A model generated the notes under the pieces. It was not told the origin of the DNA, made no database searches, and saw only the letters and a list, made by a program, of their open reading frames with translations. This document shows positions 1 to 9,604 of a DNA stretch of 53,635 nucleotides, one piece after another. Position numbers and translations under genes: made by a program. The number at the start of each line of letters is the position of its first letter. Position 1 is the stretch's first letter. Source of the DNA: Cryobacterium tagatosivorans (GTDB taxonomy: Bacteria > Actinomycetota > Actinomycetes > Actinomycetales > Microbacteriaceae); NCBI RefSeq assembly GCF_004402215.1, contig NZ_SOEZ01000014.1, forward strand, positions 1 through 53,635. Direction: 5' to 3'.

Positions 1-46
1 CAATCCGAGTCCACTGGTCATCGGTCAGCAGAGCAGTACGCGACAT
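1..46 (-). CDS. IS5-family transposase, N-terminus (cut by window edge)
   Basis: Only the first 15 codons are inside the window. On the minus strand an ATG at 46 is preceded by a strong GGAGG-type ribosome binding site and opens a frame beginning MSRTALLTDDQWTRI. This is the characteristic opening of actinobacterial IS5-family (IS427-like) transposases, whose N-terminal domain starts with an L-T-D-x-Q-W motif. The rest of the gene lies outside the window to the left, so nothing can be said about whether it is intact. The short match is distinctive but is the only evidence. Confidence 0.7.
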   Translation of the reverse strand, partial: MSRTALLTDDQWTRI

Positions 47-906
47 TCCTCCAGCCTCCCAAACGAATCACGATTCGATTAGGAGACACGCCCTAGTCCT
101 GTCTTGTAACCTCGTTCGAGTGTATTGGAAGCGTTACATTGACCCGCCCGGCTCGCCTGCCCCTCCAGATACGCACCAGCCAAGCAAGGAAAGTAAGACC
201 CGCGCGGCGTCGGCCCGGACGGCATCCGTGGTCGTGACCGTGTGTTGGGCGAAAAAAGATCACCTCGCGTGTAGTCGTAAATGCGGAAGAGCTGGAGGAG
301 GCGGGGTCGGGCTGTTCGCGAAACCCGCCAGGGCGCGAATCCAGCAGGATCACGGATTGCATTTTCCTCCGCGGCCCACCTGATTTTCCTCCACTTCATG
401 CAACCGATCGATACCGCCCTCAACTGAGCCGTTCCCATGTCACCATTCCGGCACACCCGCGTGCCACGGATGCCGGGGTGGGAGCCCGACTCGTGGAGAC
501 TCGTGGTCTTTCGACCGGAGCATTGCGCTTTCCTGGTTCCGCCAAGCCAGTTTGTGTGTGTGAGATCCATGCGGCTGCTGCGATGTGGTCCCGAGGCACG
601 ACGAACGCGCGGGGTGACGTCGCGAGCATGCTGACGAAACTCAACCGCGACCCGAACATCGTCGAGAAACGTGACCGGCGGTTCTACAGGCCGAGCGCCC
701 TCGCCTTGGCGGCAGCGAAATCCACGTCGCCCAGAATCCCGGCCTGGGTCACGTCCCGCTGCGTGGTGGAGTTTCTCGCGTTCGTGCATAGACAGCGTGC
801 TGAGACATTGTTCGACAGCTGACCCTTGTGACAGCTTCCCTTCCGAGCCGCCTCGCAGGCCCTTCCCATGCTCCAGGCAAGACGCGCCTCCCTGCGCGCG
901 CCAACC
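47..906. other. About 860 bp without a recognisable gene
   Basis: The first bases are the presumed non-coding end of the IS5-like element, with an inverted repeat around 66-79 (CGAATCACGATTCG). The remainder is open in several frames on both strands, but none gives a protein I recognise and none has a convincing start. The only structured item is a 31-bp copy of an IS256 end at 747-777, listed separately. The stretch reads as insertion-sequence debris. Confidence 0.5.
747..777 (+). repeat. Solo copy of an IS256-family terminal repeat
   Basis: These 31 bases match the left terminal repeat of the IS256 element at 23153-23183 with a single mismatch, in the same orientation. No IS256 transposase sequence follows to the right, so this is an orphan end, left by a deleted or decayed second copy or belonging to a non-autonomous relative. 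Confidence 0.7.
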
Positions 907-1971
907 TCAATCAAACAGGTACGTCTCGGCGCCGGGAATGCAGGGCGGTCGTAGACCGTAGGTGACTTGACGGGCCTTAGGGTCAGCAATCGCCCAGAAA
1001 ACGGTTTCCATGTCGTGCTCAGATGCTGCGTGCCTGCAAATCGACTCTGGTGCGTTTTCGTGGTCCGACAGAATCGCTCGCAAGTGCGCGGGCGTGACTG
1101 CGCCCGGCTCCAACGCGCTGAGGAGTTGGCTGACGCGTTCCCTCCGAACGTTCGACCGATCCGCGTGGTGGGCGCTTCGCTCGAAGGCATGCATCGAAGG
1201 GTCAACATAGTGGTTCTCATGGTGCAAGAGCCCGCGGTCGTCCACTCGAAGCTCCGCCACGGCCGTTGCCGACCCCTCCAACTCGACCACGAGCCCGTCA
1301 GCGTCAGCGAGCAGCCAGTTGTATGATGACGCTCTCGATGCGTGGATGGCCAGTGCCTGAGCTTCTTTAAGCGAACTCGCTCTTGTGACGGCGGTCATCA
1401 GCAGCAGCCGGGGCACTCCGATACGTTCGTCGTTCGCTGCCAACTCGTTGCCGGTTATGCTGAGCCCGGTGTCATTCCAAGCGGCACTGAGCCACGGTCC
1501 AACACCCAAGCTAAAGACAGTCGGCTGCCCGTCCACTCGCCACTCGATTGCGCTGACGTCCTGTTGGGTGCTGGAAGGCAGGTCATTGTTGTGACCAATG
1601 AGCGTCCGCTGGCCCAGCGTCGCTGGCGACGTTGCCGCCAGGTCAGTACAACCACGGAACGCCGGTGTAGGCACTCTCGCTGTAGTATCCCGACCGGGCC
1701 AGATCTCTTCGACGGATACAGCGAAGAGTATGTCGCGATCGACACCTGCTTCGTCGGCCGTGGCGTCCAATTCTGTCAACAACCACGGCAACAACTCCTG
1801 CGTGGCCAACCGGTACTTCGATGCGAGGGCGAGTTGGTCCCCGAGGGAACGCCCGGCCGGCAGTTGCTCCGCGCTAATAGTTGTCACTCGCCGGATCGCA
1901 GCCCTGCATGCGACACCGATCTGTGTCCCGACTTCGGCGTGGCTCCCCTGAACACGAATGAGAGGGCTCAC
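907..1971 (-). CDS. C45-family autoproteolytic acyltransferase/amidohydrolase
   Basis: A 354-residue protein resembling acyl-CoA:6-aminopenicillanate acyltransferase (peptidase family C45, Ntn-hydrolase fold). These are made as proenzymes and cleave themselves in front of a cysteine that becomes the N-terminal nucleophile; here this is Cys108 in the motif FRGCTDLAA, close to Cys103 of the fungal enzyme. The C-terminal part (HNNDLP, LSITGNEL, SYNWLLADADG) also fits the fold. The GTG start at 1971 is chosen because it overlaps the stop of the ATPase gene by four bases (GTGA) with a GAGGTGA just upstream. It is the last gene of a polyamine-type ABC transporter operon, so the likely job is cleaving an amide bond in the imported compound, or in an acylated polyamine. 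The substrate is unknown. Confidence 0.8.
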   Translation of the reverse strand: MSPLIRVQGSHAEVGTQIGVACRAAIRRVTTISAEQLPAGRSLGDQLALASKYRLATQELLPWLLTELDATADEAGVDRDILFAVSVEEIWPGRDTTARVPTPAFRGCTDLAATSPATLGQRTLIGHNNDLPSSTQQDVSAIEWRVDGQPTVFSLGVGPWLSAAWNDTGLSITGNELAANDERIGVPRLLLMTAVTRASSLKEAQALAIHASRASSYNWLLADADGLVVELEGSATAVAELRVDDRGLLHHENHYVDPSMHAFERSAHHADRSNVRRERVSQLLSALEPGAVTPAHLRAILSDHENAPESICRHAASEHDMETVFWAIADPKARQVTYGLRPPCIPGAETYLFD

Positions 1972-3098
1972 GGCGCGCTCACCTCGTCTGGGAAAAATCT
2001 GGCAGCGCGAGGAGGCCACGAGATCGAGACTTCGTCGCCGGGGTCCAACCTCTCGGTGTGGCTTCTGTCCCGGACTGCGATCATCTGAGAATGGTCCGGC
2101 AGAGCGATCTCGAACCTCGTGCTTGAGCCCAGGAACGCCTGGCTTTTGACCCGGCCAACGAGCCCGTCGCCCGGTTCGGACGCATCCAGCCTCGCAATCT
2201 TGACATCCTCGGGCCTGACCATCAAACGGCCCTTGCTGCCAATCTTCGCGGGCGGTCCAGACACTGTTGCCAGCGCCCCCGGTTGGAGGCGTATGGCTAT
2301 GCCGCCCATGTGGACTCCCAGGACCTCGGCAGCAAGCAAGTTGCTCTGCCCGATGAAATCGGCGATGAACGCTGAGGCAGGATTGTCGTAGATATGCTGC
2401 GGTTCCCCGATTTGCTGGACTTTCCCGCCGCGCATAATGGCGATCCGATCGGACATAACCAAGGCTTCCTCCTGGTCATGGGTGACATACACGAATGAAA
2501 TGCCCACTTCCTGCTGGAGACGCTTCAACTCAATCTGCATACCCTTACGAAGCTTCGCGTCCAGCGCGGCAAGGGGCTCGTCCAACAAAAGGACTTTCGG
2601 TCGTTTGACAAGGGCGCGGGCCAGGGCGACACGCTGCTGCTGGCCACCCGACAATTCACGCGGAGACCTCTTCTCGGCACCCGCCAGCTGCACAAGATCA
2701 AGAACCGAGCCGACCCTGGACTGGATTTCCATCTTGGACAGCTTCTCCTCCTTGAGCCCGAAGGCAATGTTCCCTGCCACTGAAAGGTGAGGGAAGAGGG
2801 CATATTGCTGAAACACCGTGTTGCACGGGCGTCGGTAGGGGGGGACCCTGGTGACGTCCTTCCCTGCGATAACAACTTGGCCGCGGTCAATTCCGGCAAA
2901 GCCCGCAATGATCCGCAGCAGCGAGGTCTTCCCCGAACCGCTCGGGCCAAGCAATGAGTAGAACTCGGCACCAACGGCCAAAGTCACGTTGTCCACGGCA
3001 GCCGTCGCGCCGTAGTACTTGGTTACCTCCCGCAGTTCGACGACGTCTCCCCGCTCCTGGCGGGTGGATTTGTGGGCAAGCGTTTGAGTTTCCGTCAT
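1968..3098 (-). CDS. Polyamine-type ABC transporter ATPase (PotA-like)
   Basis: A 376-residue ATPase that would energise import through the two permeases encoded just upstream. All nucleotide-binding motifs are intact: Walker A GPSGSGKTS, Q-loop QQYALFPH, signature LSGGQQQR, Walker B VLLLDEPL and the H-loop VTHDQEEA. The last 120 residues form a TOBE-type domain (LMVRPEDVKIARL), typical of the spermidine/putrescine and iron families. The ATG at 3098 overlaps the permease stop by four bases (ATGA), which fixes the start. By family the substrate is a polyamine or similar cationic compound, but PotA-like ATPases also serve other solutes, so the substrate is an inference. Confidence 0.9.
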   Translation of the reverse strand: MTETQTLAHKSTRQERGDVVELREVTKYYGATAAVDNVTLAVGAEFYSLLGPSGSGKTSLLRIIAGFAGIDRGQVVIAGKDVTRVPPYRRPCNTVFQQYALFPHLSVAGNIAFGLKEEKLSKMEIQSRVGSVLDLVQLAGAEKRSPRELSGGQQQRVALARALVKRPKVLLLDEPLAALDAKLRKGMQIELKRLQQEVGISFVYVTHDQEEALVMSDRIAIMRGGKVQQIGEPQHIYDNPASAFIADFIGQSNLLAAEVLGVHMGGIAIRLQPGALATVSGPPAKIGSKGRLMVRPEDVKIARLDASEPGDGLVGRVKSQAFLGSSTRFEIALPDHSQMIAVRDRSHTERLDPGDEVSISWPPRAARFFPDEVSAP

Positions 3099-3928
3099 GA
3101 CGAAACCTTCCTTGGCACAGTCTTGAGTCCTTTGGTCAGATGTCTTCCGACAACGACCCATGTAATAACGAGAATTGACACAAGCACGACGGACACGGCC
3201 GTGGTGAGGGCGAGAGCCGGTGGCACGAGCTCGCCGTTCCGAAGGCTCGAGAAGAAGTACACAGGCAATGTGGGCTGGAAGCCGGTGAGGAAGTATGAGA
3301 GGTACAGCTCGTCGAATGACACCTGGAATGCTGTCACCGCGCCGACGATCAATGCCGGTCGTACCGCCGGAAGCTGAACCCGCAGAATGACATGCAGCCA
3401 TGTTGCGCCGAGATCAGTTGCCGCTTCTTCAATGCTCTCCGACAGCGCGGCCGCCCGCGTCGCGACAAGCAGAAGCACATAGGGAATCGCGATCACAGAA
3501 TGACCGATCACGACGGTTGCCAATGACGGCTTGATCCCCAACGTCACGAAAGTCAGCAAGAGCGCGACTGCAAGGCCCAGGTACGGCACGGCAAGGGGTG
3601 CCAAACCCAGTGCTGCCAGCAGTCCTCGACCGGGGAAACGGAAACGAACTATCGCGATTCCGGCTGCTGCACCTATAACCGTGGAAATGACTGCAGTCAA
3701 TGTGGCAACGACAAGGCTGGTCCTCAACGCGTCCAGAAGCCCGCTCGAGTGCAGGGCTACCTCATACCATTTCGTCGAAAAACCTTGCCAGGGCAGTCCC
3801 AGATGGTCCGAGTTGTGAAACGAGAAGATCCCCAGTACAGCCAGCGGGAGATAGAGGACAGCTATGTAGACCCAGAAATACGTCCACAGGGTCGTGTGTC
3901 TGCCGGACCCGAAGTCAAAGCTGGACAT
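3095..3928 (-). CDS. Polyamine-type ABC transporter permease (PotC-like)
   Basis: A 277-residue inner-membrane protein with six predicted hydrophobic segments. The cytoplasmic EAA loop (EEAATDLGATWLHVILRVQLP region, about residues 170-190) docks onto the ATPase. Length and order match PotC, the second permease of spermidine/putrescine systems. It overlaps the upstream permease gene by 14 bases and the downstream ATPase gene by 4, so the proteins are probably made in fixed ratio. Confidence 0.88.
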   Translation of the reverse strand: MSSFDFGSGRHTTLWTYFWVYIAVLYLPLAVLGIFSFHNSDHLGLPWQGFSTKWYEVALHSSGLLDALRTSLVVATLTAVISTVIGAAAGIAIVRFRFPGRGLLAALGLAPLAVPYLGLAVALLLTFVTLGIKPSLATVVIGHSVIAIPYVLLLVATRAAALSESIEEAATDLGATWLHVILRVQLPAVRPALIVGAVTAFQVSFDELYLSYFLTGFQPTLPVYFFSSLRNGELVPPALALTTAVSVVLVSILVITWVVVGRHLTKGLKTVPRKVSS

Positions 3929-4784
3929 CTGTCACCGACTTGATTCGCATAATCCGGACGGCCAGCAACATGAGGATTGCCGCCACTGCCAACAGCACAA
4001 CGGTCAGTACGGAGCCGGAGGGAAGATCGAGGTTGTTCAGGAAGCCCTGAATGAGATTCCCAATCATGATGCCGTTGGTGCCACCTACATAGGCGGCAGT
4101 CGCGAAATCACCGAGTGTTGGGATGAAAACCAGGAAGAACGCGGTATAGATACCTGGCAGGGCGATAGGAAGCACAACCCGGGCAACCGTTCGCATGGGT
4201 GACACGCCCAAGTCGGCGGCTGCTTCCAGAAGCGGCCGCGGCAGGGAATCGAGTCGTACGAATATCGGCAGCGCGGCCCACGGTATCCATACATAGGTCA
4301 GCACGATGATGACGGTCAGCCGACTGTAGAGCAGCGCGGTCAGGGGCGTATCGATTATTCCCAGCGACATCAACGTCTGGTTGAGGAGTCCGTTCTCCCC
4401 AAGGATCAGTCTCCAAGCAAAAATGCGCAAAACGTAGCTCGTCAGGAATGGTACGAAAGCGAGCCCGAAAAGCAGAAAACGATGACGATCAGCGACAAAC
4501 GCGAGCAGGTATGCAATTGGGAACGCGAAAATGACTGACAGAACCCCCACGACGACAGCTGTGAATATCGTCCATGCCAGGAGCTCCCAATATGAGGAGA
4601 CTCCGAGGATGCTGGAATAGCCACCCAGCGACGATGACTCGAACCGAAGGGTATTACTTGGGGCTTGGAATGACCACGCGATGAGTATGGCGAGAGGCCC
4701 CACGAGGAAGACGATGAGCCACAGCAGGGGCCCCGCGGCCAGGCGGGTCCCAAAGCGCTGGCGGCGGTTGGGGTCGGTGGTCAT
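3915..4784 (-). CDS. Polyamine-type ABC transporter permease (PotB-like)
   Basis: A 289-residue permease beginning MTTDPNRRQRF, with a first membrane helix at about residues 18-38 and an EAA loop (LLEAAADLGVSPMRTVARVVLP) in the second half. It pairs with the PotC-like protein to form the channel. The start is uncertain: the ATG at 4784 gives a normal-length N-terminus but has a weak ribosome site, whereas an in-frame ATG at 4829 would overlap the end of the binding-protein gene and add 15 residues. Confidence 0.85.
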   Translation of the reverse strand: MTTDPNRRQRFGTRLAAGPLLWLIVFLVGPLAILIAWSFQAPSNTLRFESSSLGGYSSILGVSSYWELLAWTIFTAVVVGVLSVIFAFPIAYLLAFVADRHRFLLFGLAFVPFLTSYVLRIFAWRLILGENGLLNQTLMSLGIIDTPLTALLYSRLTVIIVLTYVWIPWAALPIFVRLDSLPRPLLEAAADLGVSPMRTVARVVLPIALPGIYTAFFLVFIPTLGDFATAAYVGGTNGIMIGNLIQGFLNNLDLPSGSVLTVVLLAVAAILMLLAVRIMRIKSVTDVQL

Positions 4785-4818
4785 TGATGCCGCCGCCCGG
4801 CCTGGCCGCCTTGCGAGA

Positions 4819-5952
4819 CTAACCTCCATACCCAGCGCTAACCTCAGTCCAGAGCTGGTTGAAAGAAGTCCGTTGCGCCGGCGTAAGGGCCTCATCGAAA
4901 TGCGTCGTCGCGATGATGTCCTTCGAGTCCAGCTGGAGAGCTTTCACCGTCTTTGGGTCCGCCGCCGGGACTGCCGCGTCGTTCGAACAGCCGAGGCTGA
5001 AGTCGTTGATTGCCGCGACGCACGATTCCTTCGAGATCGCGGAATCAAGGAACTTGAGCGCCAGATCATAGTGCTTCGTGTCCTTCAACACCACATAGCC
5101 GCACGACCAACCGTTACGCCCCTCAGCGGGATTGACGTAGGTAACGGGCGTGCCGGCATCCTTTATCTTTGCGTACTGGTCATTCCAGCCGTATCCGATG
5201 CTGACATCACCGCTGGTCATCTGCTGAACCAGATCAGTGCTGTTGCTCCAGAGTGTCCGGATGTTGGGCCCCAGAGCGGTCAGTTTGTCCTTGACCTGCT
5301 GCAGTTCCTTGGCGCTCAAGTTCGGATAAGGAAGGCCAAGCGCCTGAGAAGTGAACTTGATGGCACCTTCACCAAAATCTTCCATGGAAATCTGGCCCTT
5401 GTATGACGGATCCCATAGGTCAGCCCAGCTCGATGGGCCCTCGCCCCCGGGAACCTTTGCGGTGTTGACTATCAGCGATTCGTATCCCCAGTCCCAGGGA
5501 AGGTAGTAATACTTACCGTCGATCTTGCCCAGATCCGCCTGCTGCTTGTTGACGTCCTTCCAATTGGAGAGCCGGCTGACGTCGATAGGGGCGAGAAGTC
5601 CGGCCCGCACCCAATCAGCCACTCCGTTTCCACAGGGATGCGCCAGGTCTACCTGCGCACCTCCCGTTTGGACCTTCGCGAGGAATTGTGGGCTGGCGGA
5701 AGCGTACTGGTATTCCAGCTTCGTGGCTGAGAATTCTTTCGCAAACGATGGGTGGAATTTGCTGTCCTGATAGCCCTCCCACTCGAGAATCTTGATGGCT
5801 CCGTTGTCTTTAGCCGCCTTGGCGCTCGCGGGGAATCCATCCGAAGCGAGGGCAGTTCCGCTAACACCGGATGCGCATCCGGCCATGGTCGCTGCCGTCA
5901 GCATCGCGATGGCTCCCAAGGCGAATAGATGCGACGTGTGCTTTGTCTTCAT
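4819..5952 (-). CDS. Polyamine-type substrate-binding lipoprotein (PotD-like)
   Basis: A 377-residue extracellular solute-binding protein, first gene of the operon. It has a lipoprotein signal peptide with lipobox TMAGC (Cys at about residue 26), so it should be anchored to the outer face of the membrane. The mature part opens with IKILEWEGYQD and contains YYYLPWDWGYESLIVN, both typical of the PotD/PotF cluster that binds spermidine, putrescine or related compounds. The ATG at 5952 follows GGGAGAG at suitable spacing. Two cysteine-bearing motifs (HPCGNGVADW, WSCGYVV) may stabilise the fold. Ligand identity is inferred from family. Confidence 0.87.
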   Translation of the reverse strand: MKTKHTSHLFALGAIAMLTAATMAGCASGVSGTALASDGFPASAKAAKDNGAIKILEWEGYQDSKFHPSFAKEFSATKLEYQYASASPQFLAKVQTGGAQVDLAHPCGNGVADWVRAGLLAPIDVSRLSNWKDVNKQQADLGKIDGKYYYLPWDWGYESLIVNTAKVPGGEGPSSWADLWDPSYKGQISMEDFGEGAIKFTSQALGLPYPNLSAKELQQVKDKLTALGPNIRTLWSNSTDLVQQMTSGDVSIGYGWNDQYAKIKDAGTPVTYVNPAEGRNGWSCGYVVLKDTKHYDLALKFLDSAISKESCVAAINDFSLGCSNDAAVPAADPKTVKALQLDSKDIIATTHFDEALTPAQRTSFNQLWTEVSAGYGG

Positions 5953-6839
5953 GTGACTCTCCCAAATTCTGTTTGGCCTGGCTTTTGCATTTGCGATTGA
6001 CCTACTGCTGGACTTTATGGCTTCCTGTGGCGGGCCCAAGCTGTGGCCGGATTGGCGTTGGCCCGAGACAGGGTTTTGTCCTGCACGTCGGACCCCAGCC
6101 GATGTTGGCGCTGGAGGTTGAGTGGCGAAGGTACGGGGCGCGGGAGAGCAGACTTCCCGGTCAGCCATCACGTCGACAATTCGCAGGGAATCTTGTCGCA
6201 CGCCCACGATCTAGGTGCGCGCAGAATGCCACGGGAAGCTGCGGGTTCCGATGAAAGACTCTGATCATGGGGGGCCCCGAGCCCGGGGCTTCGCCGGCCA
6301 CGCCAATAGAGCTGAACCATCGATGACGGTAAGTGTGTACTCACCGAGATTTTGCGGGCTATTTCAGCTGGCATAACCACGTCTCCCACAGATCCGCCCC
6401 CTTGCAGTTGTGCGGCATGCGAACATGCATCCCTAATACGAACAAGAATATGATCAGATCGAGATCGATGTCAACACCCAGTTTGGGCCTCTCGATTCCA
6501 CGCCCTGAGCAGTGACCTGTTCGTGCCCATGCAAGTCCGAAGAATGATGTGACACGAGCAATTAGCGGATGCTCGTCCGCTCGGAGGTGTGAATTCACCT
6601 AGCGATCAAGAGTTCACAGAACGAACATTTCCAACTGCCCTTCGGGGATCGTCCGTGCTCGCCGGCATCGAATTCCCCAACGGGCTCAGCCGCAGGGAGC
6701 GAACGCCTCAATCGCGCCACAACCCGACGTCCGACTCGGTCGGCGGGGTGACATCGCCATATCGGGTTACGGCGACGGAGGAGTCCTCATCGCGCGAGCC
6801 TGAATGGCAGCAGCGGAGTCCGCACCTACGTGGGCGCGG
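5953..6839. other. About 890 bp without a recognisable gene
   Basis: The first part must hold the promoter of the leftward transporter operon, but no clean -35/-10 pair stands out. The rest has lower G/C than its neighbours and only short open frames without recognisable products. A small palindrome (GTGAATTCAC) sits at about 6588-6597. The stretch ends where hsdR similarity begins. Confidence 0.5.
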
Positions 6840-8242
6840 GGTCCGGAGGCGTTACGTTCGTATCTGCGCGAACCTGTACCCGGCATTCGCGGCGCTGCGG
6901 CCGGCTGGCACTCCGACGACCTCGAGAAGGGCGTCATCAAGGTCGTCTACTCGGGCACGGCATCGGACAAGCCGATAGTCATTCACCACGTGCGCCGCGA
7001 TTCGGCCAACGCTGTGATCAAGGGGCGACATAGGATGTCGACGACGAACTGCAGCTGGTGATCGTCAAGGACATGATGCTCACTGGGTACGACTCGCCGC
7101 CGCTGCACACGCTCTATCTCGACCGGCCGCTGAAGGGTGCGCTGCTCATACAGACCCTTGCGCGGGTGAACCGTACTTTCCGCGGCAAGGTGGACGGTCT
7201 GCTTGTTGCGTACCCTCCGCTCGCCGACAACCTGGCTAAGGCGCTCAGTGAATACACGAAGACCGACCAGGACGGGAAACCCACGGGACGGAACGTCGAC
7301 GACGCCATCGTGTTGACCCTGTCACTTGTCGACATGTTGCGGGGGATGCTCGCCGGGCAGGACCGGAACAGGTTGAGGAGGGCGCTGAGGCCCTGGCGGC
7401 CGCGTACCGGCGGTACTAGGGGCAGCTGTCCCGCGCCTGGGCGCTGTGCTCGGGGGGCCGGGTCGCAGGAGCTCGAGGAGCGCCGGCCAGAAATCCAACT
7501 GTACAAAGAAGTACGGGCCTGGATGGCCAAGTTCGATGCCGCCGACCGGCAGGCCAGGGGGAGTCGGTGCCAGAGGACGTTCAGCCCCTGCACGGGGGAA
7601 CTGATCGCATCCGCCACATCATCGGGCGGCGTGCTCGCCATCTACGAGGCGGCCGGCATGCCGAAGCCGACGCTCGACGATCTCAGCCCGGCGTTCATCG
7701 CAAGACGCAGCAGGCCCGCAACCCCCAGCTCGCGATCGAGGCGCTGCGCAAGCTGCTCACCGAAGAGTCGGCGCGCTCGACGCGCAACAACCTCGTGCGC
7801 CAGCGCGCCTTCTCGGACCGGATCACGGAGCTCATGAACAAGTACACGAATCAGCGGCTCACCTCCGCCGAGGTAATCGCCGAACTCATCGCCCTGGCCC
7901 GCGAAGTCGCCGCCGAGGCCAATCGCGGCCTCGGCTTCGCGCCGCCGCTCAGCCATGAGGAGCTGGCGTTCTACGAGGCGGTGGCGCAGAACGAGTCAGC
8001 GGTCGAAGTGCAGGCGAGGGAGTGCTGCCCAAATCGCCCGCGAGTTGGTTGCCGTATTGCGCCGCGATGTGCGCACCGACTGGACCGTGCGCGATGACGT
8101 GCCCGCCGAGCTGCGCTCTTCGATCAAACGACTGCTCGTGAAGTACGGCTACCCGCCAGACCGCCAGCCCGTGGCCATCAAGCTGGTGATGGAGCAGATG
8201 GAGTCGAAGGCCCCGCGGTGCAGCGAAGAGCGGGCGGCATAG
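6840..8242 (+). pseudogene. Decayed type I restriction endonuclease subunit R (hsdR), C-terminal half
   Basis: Translated pieces in successive frames line up as the second half of HsdR. These are CANLYPAFAALRP, then WHSDDLEKGVIKVVYSGTASDKP, then the helicase motif region LVIVKDMMLTGYDSPPLHTL with LIQTLARVNRTFRGK, then the C-terminal helical segment (LRKLLTEESARSTRNNLVRQ) and the end ELVAVLRRDVRTDWTVRDDV. At least four frame changes separate them. The N-terminal nuclease domain and first helicase motifs are absent, and no hsdM or hsdS is nearby. HsdR normally has about 1000 residues; fewer than 470 can be traced. It is certainly non-functional. Confidence 0.88.
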
Positions 8243-8302
8243 GAGACACCATGTCCGGGAGGTGCCGAGAATCTTGCGGGGTGCGCGCGAGTGTGCTGAA
8301 CC

Positions 8303-8560
8303 TTGCCCGCTACCGCGCCCGACGCTCCGCGGCAAATCCTTCTGGCAGCCGCATTTGCGGGCATGCAACCGAGCGCGCACCTCTGGTCGAAGTACCTCGA
8401 CGAGGTAGATCGACTCGAGAACAGCGACGCTGTCAGCGCGGATGAGGCGATTGTGTTGCGTTCGAGTCGTTCGAGTCGTTTGAGTCGTGACGCGCTTATG
8501 GAAGAGACCCTTGGTGAGAGTGACGCCCTAGGTTCCCTTGGTCGATACGTTCGCCCCAGA
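8303..8560 (+). pseudogene. Fragment of an unrecognised protein
   Basis: The frame starting near 8320 reads ILLAAAFAGMQPSAHLWSKY, then LDEVDRLENSDAVSADEAIV and DALMEETLGESD, which looks like genuine acidic/helical protein sequence before it degenerates. In the middle, three tandem copies of a 9-bp unit (TCGAGTCGT-like, about 8464-8490) insert serine-arginine repeats. I do not recognise the family. It is probably another decayed gene next to hsdR. Nothing further is seen up to 8764. Confidence 0.4.
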
Positions 8561-8764
8561 GCCGACCGGGTCTGTAGCGACTCCATCTGCGTCTTCGAGT
8601 CTGCAACAACAAACGAGCTTCGGCCAAGCGATTTACTACGTGGTCGGGAAGTAAGCCCAGTTTGGCGGAGTCGCGCGTCGATCCGAATACTGGTGGTGGA
8701 CCCTTTTCAGCTCGGTGGCGCGCTCGGCACAGGAAGCCGGACTCAGCGCCGGATATGCGGCACG

Positions 8765-9604
8765 CTAGATTCTACCCGGCCCATTCGCCGCACCGTCTCC
8801 GATGAGGGTGACGTCCGTGGAAATCGCCTCCGTCGTATGCATCAGCGCCTCTCGGACTGTGTCGATTGACTCTCTGCCGCTCATGCCGTTTTGGGCTGGG
8901 AGCGAGACGTTGACCGCCGCAACAACACGGCCTGATCCGTCGTAGATTGGAGCGGCCATCGACATGAGGCCGACCTCGAGTTCTTGATCAACCATGGCCC
9001 AACCCTGGGCTCTGACCTTGTCGAGTTCGTCGAGGAGAGCCCCGCGAGTTGAAATGGTCCGCGGCGTGAGGGCGATGAGAGGTACGAAATTAAGGTAAGC
9101 GTCCAGTTCTGCTTTGGACAGACCGGCGAGCAACACGCGTCCCATCGAGGTGGCATAGGCGGGGAACCGCGTGCCGACATTGATCCCGACCGTCATAATG
9201 CGCCTGGCCGACACGCGGGCTACGTAAACGATGTCCGCGCCGTCCAGAACCGCAGCCGACGTGGATTCCGAGAGCCTCGTGGAAAGATCCTGCAGGTGCG
9301 GCTGAGCTACCTGCGAGAGGCTCAAACCGGAGAGATAGGCGTAGCCGAGTTGCAGCACCAGCGGTGTCAACGAGAAGTTCCTTCCGTCAGAACGGACGTA
9401 GCCCAGCTCCTCCAAGGTCATCAGGAATCTGCGGGTTGTGGCGCGAGTCAAGTCTGTCCGTTTGGCTACCTCGGTGAGCGTCATGTGCGTGTGGTCAGCA
9501 TCGAAAGCACGGATTACGGCGAGTCCACGCGCCAGGGATTGAACGAACTGGTCGCTGGTACGCTGCACGCTTGACTCTTCCACGACGGTGGTCCTCTCAA
9601 TCAT
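8765..9604 (-). CDS. IclR-family regulator (PcaR/PobR-like)
   Basis: A 279-residue regulator. The N-terminal winged helix-turn-helix (MTLTEVAKRTDLTRATTRRF region, about residues 41-60) binds DNA, and the C-terminal IclR effector domain (about 105-270) binds a small molecule. The extended N-terminus with FVQSLARGLAVIRAFD is typical of the PcaR/PobR/CatR subgroup that controls protocatechuate and beta-ketoadipate genes. It is the last gene of the thiolase/CoA-transferase operon, and its ATG overlaps the stop of the CoA-transferase beta gene by four bases. It probably acts at the divergent control region at 12.2-12.4 kb and may control both operons; that is inference. Confidence 0.88.
   Translation of the reverse strand: MIERTTVVEESSVQRTSDQFVQSLARGLAVIRAFDADHTHMTLTEVAKRTDLTRATTRRFLMTLEELGYVRSDGRNFSLTPLVLQLGYAYLSGLSLSQVAQPHLQDLSTRLSESTSAAVLDGADIVYVARVSARRIMTVGINVGTRFPAYATSMGRVLLAGLSKAELDAYLNFVPLIALTPRTISTRGALLDELDKVRAQGWAMVDQELEVGLMSMAAPIYDGSGRVVAAVNVSLPAQNGMSGRESIDTVREALMHTTEAISTDVTLIGDGAANGPGRI

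Noticed and set aside
6840..8302. A working type I restriction system
   Set aside because: Only a frameshifted C-terminal half of hsdR is present and neither hsdM nor hsdS is seen.
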